Assembly: GCF_947254095.1 (NCBI RefSeq)
Contig: NZ_CAMYBV010000005.1
Span: forward strand, 1 to 64,000
Length of the DNA stretch: 64,000 nt
Origin: an uncultured Mobiluncus sp.
GTDB taxonomy: Bacteria; Actinomycetota; Actinomycetes; Actinomycetales; Actinomycetaceae
Direction: 5' to 3'
In this document: positions 1 to 7,963 of the stretch, piece after piece
Layout of the letters: each line of letters starts with the position of its first letter
Numbering within the stretch: position 1 is the first letter of the stretch
Notes under the pieces: generated by a model
Databases searched by the model: none
Told to the model about the DNA's origin: nothing
The model's input: the letters and a program-made list of their open reading frames with translations, nothing else
Program-made: the position numbers and the translations under genes

Positions 1-274
1 CCGAGACATATTCGCCCGCCGCCATCGACAGCGCCCCCGCGACCACAGCCGCGATACCGGCGGTCGCAATGGCCGTGGTGTTTTCCGGGTTCGCCGCCGC
101 CACGCCCACGACCACGCCCGCGGTTGAAACAATGCCGTCATTGGCGCCTAACACTGCAGCTCGGAGCCAGTTTAGGCGCGAGGAAGTCGCCGCGGACTTG
201 TCGTGTTTTACGTCCGTTTCGTTCGGGTTTTCGCTCAGGTTTTCGACTGAGCTTTGACCCAACTGTTCGCTCAA
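1..274 (-). CDS. VIT1/CCC1 family membrane transporter (5' part; runs off the window)
   Basis: The minus strand reads from a TTG start at 274 to the window edge, giving the first 91 residues. After a polar N-terminal stretch of about 35 residues comes NWLRAAVLGANDGIVSTAG, then VVVGVAAAN and MAAGEYVS. These are the signature helix-1 and helix-2 sequences of the VIT1/CCC1 (Nramp-unrelated) iron/manganese transporter family, which moves Fe2+/Mn2+ across membranes. The start is chosen because GGAGGCG lies 9 nt upstream and no better in-frame start is visible. The C-terminal helices are outside the window, so completeness cannot be judged. Confidence 0.85.
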   Translation of the reverse strand, partial: MSEQLGQSSVENLSENPNETDVKHDKSAATSSRLNWLRAAVLGANDGIVSTAGVVVGVAAANPENTTAIATAGIAAVVAGALSMAAGEYVS

Positions 275-701
275 GGTGTGTCGCCTCCGTTATCCCGTTC
301 GGTGCTGTGTTTACTGTCTCAAGCTACGAGGTTTTCGGCGATATTTCAACGAATCTAAGGCTTGCCTTGGTTAGGTGCGGCTACGCCGGGGCGGGTTGCG
401 GGGGCTGGACAGGCGGAGCGACTCCGGACGAGGCGAGTGAGGCGGGCGGAGCGGGCGAGGCTGGCTACCACGGGCAGGCGCGGCAGCGAACCCAACCAAA
501 GCACCTCACTTGTGACAAATTTCGCGGCTTTGGGGCGCAGACGCGCCAACCCCAGATGTCGCAGTGAGCACCGGGCGGGTTTTAAGCGCTGGGCGATTTT
601 CCTCGATTGGATTTGATACAGTCCAGGCTTAACGGGTTAAATATCAAGCAGGCGGCCAGTGTTGGCGCCGCGTTCGGATTTAGGAAAGATGAGGCATAAC
701 C
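275..701. other. Intergenic region without a convincing gene
   Basis: This gap separates the divergent VIT gene (minus) and the thioredoxin gene (plus). Short ORFs on both strands have low-complexity Arg/Ala/Gly-rich translations without family features, so I do not call them. The stretch holds a perfect inverted repeat AAGGC-TT-GCCTT at 357-368, about 85 bp upstream of the VIT start, and a plausible promoter for the downstream gene at 613-642. The rest is G+C-rich and unexplained. Confidence 0.5.
613..642 (+). promoter_or_regulatory. Probable sigma-A-type promoter of the thioredoxin (YbbN-like) gene
   Basis: TTGATA at 613-618 and TTAAAT at 637-642 are separated by 18 bp and lie about 60 bp before the start codon at 702. 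Both hexamers resemble the housekeeping consensus. No start-site data are available, so this is a sequence-only call. Confidence 0.45.
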
Positions 702-1652
702 ATGAAAGCTCCCGAAGAACTGCACGATATTCCCGCTGGTCAGGGCGGAAAAGCTGGTTCGGGCGGGGCGGCAGGCTCGCAAACGATTCCGGGACCGGTG
801 GTGCGAGACGTCACTGACGACACGTTTGCCCAGCTCCTGGAGCTTTCGCGGACAGTCCCGTTCATTTTGGACATGTGGGCGCCCTGGTGTGGGCCGTGCC
901 GCCAGCTCGGCCCCGTTTTGGAAAAGGCTGTAAAGAAGGCCGGCGGGCGCGTGGCCTTGGCAAAGGTCAACATAGACGAAAACCCGGCCATCGGTCAAGC
1001 GTTTCAAGTGCAAAGCATTCCCGCCGTATTCCTGCTGATGAACGGGCAACGCGCGCCTTTGTTCAACGGCGCGCTGCCCGCTTCGGCAGTGCAGGAGGTC
1101 ATCGACAAGGTTATCGAGTTGGCTGAAAAGGAAGGCGTGACGGGTCGCGTGCAGACTGATGGAGCTGACGAGGCTGGAGCTGCTGACGGGGCTGGGGCTG
1201 CCGGTGCGACTGCCCCGGACGCGCCGCCCGCGGTGGCCGAAGAAATCGAAACCGCGCTGAAACTTCAGGCCCAGGGAGAATACAACCAGGCCATCGAGAC
1301 TTTAGAGACCTACCTCAAAGCCAACCCTGGTGAATCTGGCAAGGTGGAGCCGCTGCTGGCGAAAATTCGATTGCAGGCCCGCTCGGCAGAGGCCGAGCCC
1401 GCCGGTGAGCCGACTGGACAGGGCGCTCAGGCTGTGAGCGGCGAGGTAGCGGCGCAGCTCGAGGCCGCCGATGCCCAGATGAACGCGGGAGATGCCGCCG
1501 GGGCGATGTCTCGACTGCTGGGGGTCGTGGCGGAAGCCAGTGGCGAGGACCGCGACGCGGCTCGGGCGCGTTTGGTGGAGTATTTCGTGATTCTGGGCGA
1601 TGATCCGCTGGTTCCGGCGATGCGCTCGAAGCTGGCTACTTTGCTTTACTAG
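702..1652 (+). CDS. Thioredoxin-fold co-chaperone, YbbN/CnoX type
   Basis: A 316-residue soluble protein. Residues 32-140 form a thioredoxin domain with the active site WCGPC (Cys63, Cys66) and the cis-proline segment SIPAVF (Pro107). An Ala/Gly-rich linker follows (about 145-172), then TPR-like helices to the end (IETALKLQAQGEYNQAIETL). This is the trxA-TPR layout of YbbN/CnoX proteins, which bind unfolding clients and pass them to chaperones. E. coli CnoX lacks a complete CXXC, whereas this one keeps it, so redox activity is likely. The 3' end lies in a 43-bp sequence repeated at the end of the convergent TetR gene. Confidence 0.85.
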   Translation: MKAPEELHDIPAGQGGKAGSGGAAGSQTIPGPVVRDVTDDTFAQLLELSRTVPFILDMWAPWCGPCRQLGPVLEKAVKKAGGRVALAKVNIDENPAIGQAFQVQSIPAVFLLMNGQRAPLFNGALPASAVQEVIDKVIELAEKEGVTGRVQTDGADEAGAADGAGAAGATAPDAPPAVAEEIETALKLQAQGEYNQAIETLETYLKANPGESGKVEPLLAKIRLQARSAEAEPAGEPTGQGAQAVSGEVAAQLEAADAQMNAGDAAGAMSRLLGVVAEASGEDRDAARARLVEYFVILGDDPLVPAMRSKLATLLY

Positions 1653-1669
1653 CTTTTTTCGCCGCGGAT
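1627..1669. repeat. 43-bp direct repeat, copy 1 (3' end of thioredoxin gene)
   Basis: Positions 1627-1669 and 1786-1828 are identical except for one base (1631 G, 1790 A). This copy contains the last codons and the stop of the thioredoxin gene. The second copy contains the stop codon and last codons of the convergent TetR gene. The palindromic element at about 1673-1745 lies between them. Confidence 0.95.
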
Positions 1670-1672
1670 ATA

Positions 1673-1745
1673 TGAATATAAGGTGGGATTTTGGCGAGTA
1701 GCTGCCAATAATGGCAGCAATCGGGCATTTCTCACCTTAGTATTT
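1673..1745. repeat. Dispersed palindromic intergenic element, copy 1
   Basis: The core GCTGCCA-ATAA-TGGCAGC at 1701-1718 is a perfect hairpin. Outer arms AAGGTG (1680-1685 region) and CACCTT (1733-1738) flank it. The same core and outer arms recur at 2580-2642 and 21888-21957, always between genes. It sits between the 3' ends of two convergent genes and could act as a bidirectional terminator or be a small non-autonomous mobile repeat. Confidence 0.8.
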
Positions 1746-1785
1746 ACAACCCAGCCAGTGACACACCGACTCCGTGGTGTCACTC

Positions 1786-1828
1786 CGAAACTGGCTACTT
1801 TGCTTTACTAGCTTTTTTCGCCGCGGAT
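1786..1828. repeat. 43-bp direct repeat, copy 2 (3' end of TetR gene)
   Basis: Second copy of the sequence at 1627-1669, with one mismatch. It encodes the stop codon and the final Lys/Ala-rich residues of the TetR regulator on the minus strand. On the plus strand it repeats the final codons and stop of the thioredoxin gene. Confidence 0.95.
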
Positions 1829-2448
1829 TTTTTCGGGGTTCGGCTCGCGGGTTTCGCGGCTGGTTTCTTTGTGCCAGACGACTTTCCAGTTGGGCCGCCA
1901 GCAGCGGAGATAGCATTCGTGACTTCTGCGGACATAGTGCGCAGGCCGCGAGAAAGCGCACCCGCATCATCAAAACCGGCCGCCAAGGTGAGCGTGCCCT
2001 CTACCCCGGACAGGGTGCGTTCGGACAGAGAAGCCGCCAAGCCGCGGTCTACTCCTAGACTGAGCAGGGCTTTCGTCAGTGCCCTACGCCACGTGTCGAA
2101 GTGTTCCTGCACCTCGGGGGCAAAGTCGTGGGCCGCAGCGTCATGAACGAGTTTGCCCCAGAGGCTCTGTTTCTCGCCGTGGTCAAAGAACGCGAGGATA
2201 CCAGCGAACATTCCGGCGACGTCCGCCGATTCCAGCGGCGCGACCACGGCGGCTTGAAAGTCCTGTTCCACGGCCGCTAGGACCTCGCGCATCATCTGAG
2301 CTTTACCATCGGGAAAGAGGTGATACAGCGAACCTCGCCCCAGTCCGGTCGTCGCCGAAATCTCGGCCATGCCAGCTCCGGTGTAGCCCCGCGCTTGAAA
2401 TAGCGCCGCCAGCTTACCTACTATTTCCACGCGATTTGGTTTCCCCAC
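1795..2448 (-). CDS. TetR/AcrR family transcriptional regulator
   Basis: A 217-residue regulator. The N-terminal helix-turn-helix covers about residues 5-50 (VGKLAALFQARGY, MAEISATTGLGRGSLYHLF), a pattern typical of the YcdC/LmrA-type TetR branch. The middle is a helical ligand-binding domain. The last 35 residues are an unusual Lys/Ala/Ser-rich tail (PAAKPAS, KSAAKKASKAK) like histone-H1-type DNA-binding tails, and its end coincides with the 43-bp duplicated sequence. The gene is alone on its strand between a terminator and the convergent thioredoxin gene. The target genes and effector cannot be told from the sequence. Confidence 0.85.
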   Translation of the reverse strand: MGKPNRVEIVGKLAALFQARGYTGAGMAEISATTGLGRGSLYHLFPDGKAQMMREVLAAVEQDFQAAVVAPLESADVAGMFAGILAFFDHGEKQSLWGKLVHDAAAHDFAPEVQEHFDTWRRALTKALLSLGVDRGLAASLSERTLSGVEGTLTLAAGFDDAGALSRGLRTMSAEVTNAISAAGGPTGKSSGTKKPAAKPASRTPKKSAAKKASKAK

Positions 2449-2579
2449 CGCTGGTCCTTTCCGCGAGTCAATCCGTCTAACTGACAGTATGGTGAATTTT
2501 TGACCGTTCGTTCAATTGCCGCGCCGGCTTGGCCAGTTTTCCTCAAAAATCCCTCGGTATCGGGAGCGTGCGTGGATTA

Positions 2580-2642
2580 AAGGTGAAAATAGGGACGTAG
2601 CTGCCAATAATGGCAGCTACTGCCCAAATCCCACCTTATATC
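2580..2642. repeat. Dispersed palindromic intergenic element, copy 2
   Basis: The perfect inverted repeat GTAGCTGCCA-ATAA-TGGCAGCTAC lies at 2597-2620. The outer sequences AAAGGTG and CACCTTATAT match those of copy 1. It lies in the 312-bp gap between the glgP 3' end and the TetR start, which otherwise holds only the glgP terminator. Confidence 0.8.
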
Positions 2643-2695
2643 CGCAATCCAGCAAGTATCCCACTCACAAACAGCGGCTCAAAGCCCGCAGCTAT

Positions 2696-2735
2696 AGAAA
2701 AAGCCCGGTCGGCTGGGAATCCCAGCCGACCGGGC
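2696..2735 (-). terminator. Rho-independent terminator of glgP
   Basis: GCCCGGTCGGCTGGG and its complement form a long G+C-rich stem at 2703-2735. Read on the minus strand, the stem is followed by CTTTTTCT, which is the classical layout. It lies about 25 bp after the glgP stop. Confidence 0.85.
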
Positions 2736-2760
2736 AAATTCGGGCAAAAACCCGGCAAAC

Positions 2761-5382
2761 TTAGCTTCCGAAGAAGTAGTGTGTCTCCGGGTTATCGGCG
2801 GCGCGCTCGGCATTGGTGACCAAGCCCAGCTCGGTGTAACCAGCCATCAGCGGATGGCTCGGCACCACGCGAACCTGGTAACCCAGCGGACCGGCATTTT
2901 TCAGCGTTGTCTCCAAACGGTAGGACACCACGCCGTTTTCAGAGCGTTCCGCCTGCATCGCCAGGACCTCGAAACCGGACAGGTCATCGCTGGAAGTGAC
3001 GCGGCCCAGTAGCAACTGCACCTCGACGTCTTCGGGACGCAGGTTCCCCAGCTGGACATCAGCAAAGAACGAGGCGCTGTCCCCCACGATTGCTACGTCA
3101 CCGACTTTGGAGCCGACGTGTTTCACCGCGACCTGATTCCAGCTCGAACGCACCCGCGCCTTGTAAGCCGCCAGGTCACGAGCCGCTTGGTGACCCACGC
3201 TGTTCAGCACCCGGTTGGACGCGGCAATCGGGGTATAGAGGTTTTCCACGTACTCGCTGACCATGCGCTGCGCCTGCACGCGCGGCCCCAGCGTCGCCAG
3301 GGTGTGGCGTACCATTTCCATCCAGTTGCGCGGAATCCCGTTCTCGTCTCGATCGTAGAAGCGCGGAGCGACCGTGTTCTCGATGAGGTTATACAGCCCC
3401 TCGGCCTCGATAGCGTCGCGACGTTCCGGATCGTCAACCCCGTCAGCGGTGGGAATGGCCCAGCCGTTGCGGCCGTCATACATTTCGTCCCACCAGCCGT
3501 CCAAGATGGACAGGTTCAAAGCACCGTTGATGGCGCACTTCATGCCAGAAGTCCCGGAGGCCTCCAGCGGGCGCAGCGGGTTGTTCAGCCACACATCCAC
3601 GCCGGGCATCAGGGTTTGAGCCATATCCATGTCATAGTTGGGCAGGAAGGCGATACGGTCGCGCACATCGTACTGGTCAGCGAAAGCCACCAGGCGCTGA
3701 ATCAGGCTGACGCCCTGTTCGTCGTCCGGGTGGGATTTCCCAGCCACGATGATCTGAACCGGGCGTTCTTTATTCGTCAAGATGGCCGCCAGGCGCTCCG
3801 GGTTGTTAATCATCAGCGTCAGACGCTTGTAAGTCGGGACGCGGCGGGCAAAACCAATGGTCAAAACATCAGGATCGAGGATTCGGTTCGTCCAGTCCAG
3901 CTCGGCCGGGGACGCCCCGCGCTCCAGCCAGGATTCACGCACCCGCCGGCGGGCATCGAGCACCAGCTGTTCGCGCAGCTCACGACGCAGTTCCCAGAGT
4001 TCCTCGTCGCTAACACCGCCTTCCTCGGGAGGGCGCACCCACCGGTAGGTGTTGACGTGTTCGCCGGGATCTTGGTGTCCACGAGCCAGCTGCGCCAAAC
4101 GTCCATCAGTCCAGGTCGGGCCATGTACCCCGTTGGTAATAGAGGTGATGGGCACCTCGGAGACGTCAAATCCGGGCCACAGCTTGTGGAACATACCGCG
4201 CGAAACTTTGCCGTGCAGCCGAGCCACACCGTTGGCCATACGCGCCATGCGCAAGCCCAAAACCGCCATGTTGAACACGTTGGGGTCCCCGCCCTCGTAC
4301 GTTTCCGCGCCCAGAGCCAGCAGCTGCTCGGTGGTCACGCCAGGAATCTCGATCGGCGCCAGGTAACGCTGCACCAAGGACCGGTCGAAACGGTCGATAC
4401 CGGCGGGAACCGGCGTGTGGGTGGTGAACAGCGTGCCGGAACGCACCGCTTCAATAGCCGTGCCGAAGTCGAGGTGTTCCTCACCGGTCATCAGCTCGCG
4501 GATACGTTCCACCGCCATGAATCCGGCGTGGCCTTCGTTGCAGTGATAGACCTCGGGGGTCGGTGCGCCGGTCAACCGACTGTAGGTGCGCAGGGCTTTC
4601 ACCCCGCCCACGCCGAGCAACAGTTCCTGTTCCATGCGGTGGTCTTTCGACCCACCATAGAGGCGGTCGGTCACCAGTCGGGCGGCCTCGTCGTTCTTGG
4701 CCACGTCAGAGTCCATCATCAGCAGGGAGATGCGCCCCACTTTCGCGACCCACACTTGGGCATACAGAGTGCGGTGGTCGGGCAGCGGCACTTCGATCAT
4801 CGCGGGGGTGCCGTCATCTTCACGCAGCAGGGTCAGCGGCATATTATCCGGGTCGATGACCGGGTAGGATTCGCGCTGCCAGCCTTCGCGAGTCAGGGAC
4901 TGACGGAAGTAGCCAGCCTGATAGAGCAGGCCCACGCCGATAATCGGAACCCCCAAGTCGGAAGCGGACTTCAAGTGATCGCCGGCCAGGATCCCCAAAC
5001 CGCCGGAGTATTGCGGCAAAACGGCAGTCACGCCGAATTCAGCCGAGAAATACCCAATCGCGCTGGGCTTGTCAGCATTGTTGAACTGGGATTGATACCA
5101 CTGCGGCTTTTCCAAGTAATCACCCAAATCGCGTTCCAAAGCCGCGGCTTGGTTCACAATGTCCGGGTTTGCCGAAAGTTCGTCCAGTTTTTGCACCGAA
5201 ATCGAGCCGAGGAAAGCCGCCGGATCGTGGCCGACTTCCTCCCAGACTTTCGGATCCAAGGACGCGAAGAAATCGCGGGAAGGCCGGTGCCAGGACCAGC
5301 GCAGATTTTGAGCCAAGTTACCAATTGGCTTCAAGTTTTCAGGAAGGACGGAGCGTACAGTAAATCTTCGTATTGCTTTCAC
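2761..5382 (-). CDS. glgP: Alpha-glucan (glycogen/maltodextrin) phosphorylase
   Basis: An 873-residue cytosolic enzyme that phosphorolyses alpha-1,4-glucans to glucose 1-phosphate. It starts with the DUF3417-type N-terminal region (LKPIGNLAQNLRWSWHRPSRDFF) of the bacterial short GlgP subfamily. The phosphorylase body follows, with GGLGILAGDHLKSASDLGVP, HCNEGHAGF, FARRVPTYKRLTL and the pyridoxal-phosphate site EASGTSGMKCAINGALN, in which Lys615 would bind the cofactor. The length fits the subfamily. It is a single gene with its own terminator, and a coiled-coil protein gene lies upstream on the same strand with another terminator between. Glycogen storage and use is common in Actinomycetaceae. 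Confidence 0.95.
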   Translation of the reverse strand: MKAIRRFTVRSVLPENLKPIGNLAQNLRWSWHRPSRDFFASLDPKVWEEVGHDPAAFLGSISVQKLDELSANPDIVNQAAALERDLGDYLEKPQWYQSQFNNADKPSAIGYFSAEFGVTAVLPQYSGGLGILAGDHLKSASDLGVPIIGVGLLYQAGYFRQSLTREGWQRESYPVIDPDNMPLTLLREDDGTPAMIEVPLPDHRTLYAQVWVAKVGRISLLMMDSDVAKNDEAARLVTDRLYGGSKDHRMEQELLLGVGGVKALRTYSRLTGAPTPEVYHCNEGHAGFMAVERIRELMTGEEHLDFGTAIEAVRSGTLFTTHTPVPAGIDRFDRSLVQRYLAPIEIPGVTTEQLLALGAETYEGGDPNVFNMAVLGLRMARMANGVARLHGKVSRGMFHKLWPGFDVSEVPITSITNGVHGPTWTDGRLAQLARGHQDPGEHVNTYRWVRPPEEGGVSDEELWELRRELREQLVLDARRRVRESWLERGASPAELDWTNRILDPDVLTIGFARRVPTYKRLTLMINNPERLAAILTNKERPVQIIVAGKSHPDDEQGVSLIQRLVAFADQYDVRDRIAFLPNYDMDMAQTLMPGVDVWLNNPLRPLEASGTSGMKCAINGALNLSILDGWWDEMYDGRNGWAIPTADGVDDPERRDAIEAEGLYNLIENTVAPRFYDRDENGIPRNWMEMVRHTLATLGPRVQAQRMVSEYVENLYTPIAASNRVLNSVGHQAARDLAAYKARVRSSWNQVAVKHVGSKVGDVAIVGDSASFFADVQLGNLRPEDVEVQLLLGRVTSSDDLSGFEVLAMQAERSENGVVSYRLETTLKNAGPLGYQVRVVPSHPLMAGYTELGLVTNAERAADNPETHYFFGS

Positions 5383-5435
5383 AGTCCTATCCTACGTGGT
5401 AGTTGAGGATTTTAGGTAAATTTTTACTAAAACAT

Positions 5436-5467
5436 AGTTTTGGCGGCCCCGAAGGACCGCCAAAACT
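5436..5467 (-). terminator. Terminator-like hairpin after the coiled-coil gene
   Basis: AGTTTTGGCGG and CCGCCAAAACT form a stem at 5436-5467 with a short loop. On the minus strand, ATGTTTTAG follows the stem. It lies between the stop of the coiled-coil gene (5489) and the glgP start (5382), so glgP probably has its own promoter. Confidence 0.7.
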
Positions 5468-5488
5468 TGGGGGTGTCATGAAAAAAGT

Positions 5489-6820
5489 TTATTCGCTGGC
5501 ATCTTCCGGCAGGGCGTAAGCGTCCACGTCGGCCGGCAACTCGACCGGCTCGCGGGTTTCCTCGTCCTCTTGCAGAGCCTGCAAACCAGAGATGGCGTCG
5601 GCAGCGCGAGACCCCAACAGGCCACGCATCTCGTCGAGGTAGGCCGCCACAGATTCGCGCTGACGTTCCAGCTTTTCGACCGTGCGTTGTGCCGCGGCAC
5701 GTTCGGCTTGAGCTTCGGCACGAGCCGCTTCGCGCAGCTGCTGCGCTTCGACTTCCGCAGCCGAGATGGTGGCCTCGGCGGTGCGGCGGGCGTCCTCTTG
5801 ACGGCGGCGCACCACGGCATCAGTATCGGTCAACAGACGTTCGGCACGCTGCAGGGTTTCGCCGAGGTGCTTCTCAGCGTCAGCGACCTGAGCCTTAGCG
5901 GTGGCAACCATCGCAGAGGTCTCGGCGCGAGCCTGTTCGTGCGCCTGCGCGTCAGCTTCACGAGCGGCCGCACGCGCGGAGGCAATCTCAGTTTCGGTGT
6001 CCTGGCGAGCCTGTTCAGATTCGGCACGCAGACGTTCGGCTTCGGCGCGAGCGTTAGAGATAATCTTGTCGGCTTCGGCGCGGGTTTCCGCCAGCAACTT
6101 TTCAGCCATTTGCTGAGCCTGTTCGCGCACCTGGGTGGCCTCGGCAGTAGCGGTTTCACGCAGCTCTTGAATCTCAGTCGCCGCTTCGTTACGCAAAGCC
6201 GTGGTTTCCTGTTCAGCCTTAACTCGGGCTTCTACGTAGTCCTTTTCAGCTTGAGCGCGCTGCAACTCGGTTTCGCGGTCAGCAGTGGCGCGCAGGTCGT
6301 TGACCTGGGTGTTCACTTCAGCGCGCAAGGACGCCGCTTCACGTTCCGCCGCGGCGACCAGTTCATCAGCGCGGTGCTGAGCGTTGGTGAGCACGGTTTC
6401 CGCTTCGGTTTCCGCCTGAGTGGTGCGTTCCTCCGCTTCACGGCGAGCCTCAGCCAGCATGGAAGCCGCTTCGGCTTCGGCGCGCTGGGTCAGGCGCTGC
6501 GTGTTAGAACGAGTCTTTTCCAGCAGGGATTCCGCGTCAGCGTTCGCCTTATTAATAACGGTGGTGGACTGTTCCTCAGCCGAACGCAACAGCTGTTCGA
6601 TGCGCTCGCCCAAGCCGGTATAACTCGACTTGTCGCTTTCCTTTAGACGGCGCTGAGCTTCGCCCAAATCCCCAGCCAGGGTGGCGTTACGCGCGTCAAG
6701 GGTTTCTACCTCACGGCGTGCCTCAGCCAAAGCCGTCATTAAAGTTTGAATCTGCAGGTCAACCTGAACGCGGTCGTACCCGCGCATCACGATTGGAAAA
6801 TCTGTCTGCTCTTCGGTCAC
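5489..6820 (-). CDS. Long coiled-coil protein with DivIVA-like N-terminus
   Basis: 443 residues. The first 35 (FPIVMRGYDRVQVDLQIQ) resemble the membrane-binding N-terminus of DivIVA/Wag31-type proteins. Nearly all the rest is heptad-type Ala/Glu/Arg-rich coiled coil with repeated AEAEAASMLAEARREAEERT-like stretches (about 40-415), then a short acidic tail. Actinobacterial proteins of this kind (Scy, FilP and relatives) form cytoskeletal scaffolds at the cell pole or septum. Assignment to one named family is not possible from the sequence, because coiled coils match each other by composition. RBS GGAGG lies upstream of the ATG. Confidence 0.75.
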   Translation of the reverse strand: MTEEQTDFPIVMRGYDRVQVDLQIQTLMTALAEARREVETLDARNATLAGDLGEAQRRLKESDKSSYTGLGERIEQLLRSAEEQSTTVINKANADAESLLEKTRSNTQRLTQRAEAEAASMLAEARREAEERTTQAETEAETVLTNAQHRADELVAAAEREAASLRAEVNTQVNDLRATADRETELQRAQAEKDYVEARVKAEQETTALRNEAATEIQELRETATAEATQVREQAQQMAEKLLAETRAEADKIISNARAEAERLRAESEQARQDTETEIASARAAAREADAQAHEQARAETSAMVATAKAQVADAEKHLGETLQRAERLLTDTDAVVRRRQEDARRTAEATISAAEVEAQQLREAARAEAQAERAAAQRTVEKLERQRESVAAYLDEMRGLLGSRAADAISGLQALQEDEETREPVELPADVDAYALPEDASE

Positions 6821-7021
6821 TTGTGAGTCCTCCTAAAGACGTCAACCAACGGGCAAATTAACCTGCCCCGCCAAACTTAGTATAACGATACCCTAAGTCT
6901 ATAACGAAAAATTCTAGGATTAACCATTTACACGAACCTTTATGACATGGCTAAGTCGCTGCGAGCCGCCATTCTCGCTAAAGTTAAAAGGTAGTCGGTT
7001 CCAAAATTTTCAAGGAGACCC

Positions 7022-7963
7022 ATGTCAACGAATCGCACCGCCCGCTATCTCAGCATTGCCCTGCTGGTTGTCTCGCTTTTGGCGGCATTCATTGGGGTGT
7101 CTCGCCTGACTTTCCTGCGTCCCAGCGCTAACGTGGCGTTTCACAGTGAACCAACCAAGTCGGCGGTGGTGTTGACGGGAGAAAACCTGTTGGAGTCCAC
7201 CGGGGAAAAGGTCACGATTCGTGCCACCGGCCCGGCAAAGCAGGAAGTCTTTTTAGGAATCGCCCTAACCTCGGACGCCATGGCTTTCGCCAAGTCCGTC
7301 AATCACCTAGAACTGACCGGTTTCAAAGCCGATGGCAAACTGACTTCTCGGAGCATCAAGGCGAAAAAAACTAATTCTGCTCCTGGCGAACAAACTTCGC
7401 CGGACGGTTTGCAGCACCTCGCCGCCCCCGCCCAGGCGGACGCAGCGGACCTGACGTCCTTGGATATTTGGAAACAGAGCGCCCGCGGCACCGGTCACGC
7501 CTCCCTGAACTGGCAACTCAGTGACAATCGCTGGAGCGCGGTCGCATTCGTGGTGAACGCCCCGGCTAAAGCGGCCGGACCGCAACTGGAACTGAAGTGG
7601 AAACTGAAGCACGAACCCTCCAATATCTCGGCGATTTTGCTGGTAATCGTGGGGATTATCGCCGCGGGAGCCATCGCGACTTATCTGACCCTGCTGGTGC
7701 TGTCCGAACGGCGTTCGCGTGCCAAACGTTTGGAAACTTTGGAAAAGGATCAGGCACGCCAGCTCGCCAGTCAGGTTACTTCCGCGGTCACCGGCGACGC
7801 CCCCGCGGATACCGGCGTCATTCCAGCAGTTCATCCCACGCGCCGCTCCCTGCGGATGGCGGAGGAAGCCGAGAGCCAGACCCGAAAAGGCAGAAAGTCG
7901 CGGCGCAGTGAGAAAAACGAGGACCTGAAAGACGCAGAGACGGAGGACACCCATGACGAATAA
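7022..7963 (+). CDS. Conserved membrane protein of unknown function, two membrane segments
   Basis: I do not recognise the family. The 313-residue protein has an N-terminal membrane helix (about 9-28, YLSIALLVVSLLAAFIGVS). An extracytoplasmic domain of about 175 residues follows, then a second helix (about 203-228, ISAILLVIVGIIAAGAIATYL) and a charged cytoplasmic tail ending in KDAETEDTHDE. AAGGAG lies 6 nt before the ATG. Its stop overlaps the start of the downstream lipoprotein gene by 11 bp, so the two are almost certainly co-translated and may form one envelope complex. Confidence 0.75.
   Translation: MSTNRTARYLSIALLVVSLLAAFIGVSRLTFLRPSANVAFHSEPTKSAVVLTGENLLESTGEKVTIRATGPAKQEVFLGIALTSDAMAFAKSVNHLELTGFKADGKLTSRSIKAKKTNSAPGEQTSPDGLQHLAAPAQADAADLTSLDIWKQSARGTGHASLNWQLSDNRWSAVAFVVNAPAKAAGPQLELKWKLKHEPSNISAILLVIVGIIAAGAIATYLTLLVLSERRSRAKRLETLEKDQARQLASQVTSAVTGDAPADTGVIPAVHPTRRSLRMAEEAESQTRKGRKSRRSEKNEDLKDAETEDTHDE

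Noticed and set aside
124..567. 147-codon frame between the VIT and thioredoxin genes
   Set aside because: It overlaps the VIT start region, is Arg/Gly/Ala-rich and shows no domain or RBS.
3118..5406. 762-codon open frame antisense to glgP
   Set aside because: It mirrors the glgP codons, has a His/Gln/Arg-rich translation without family features, and has no RBS; a high-GC shadow.
5570..6646. 358-codon frame antisense to the coiled-coil gene
   Set aside because: Its repetitive Gly/Phe/Leu composition only reflects the heptad codons on the other strand.
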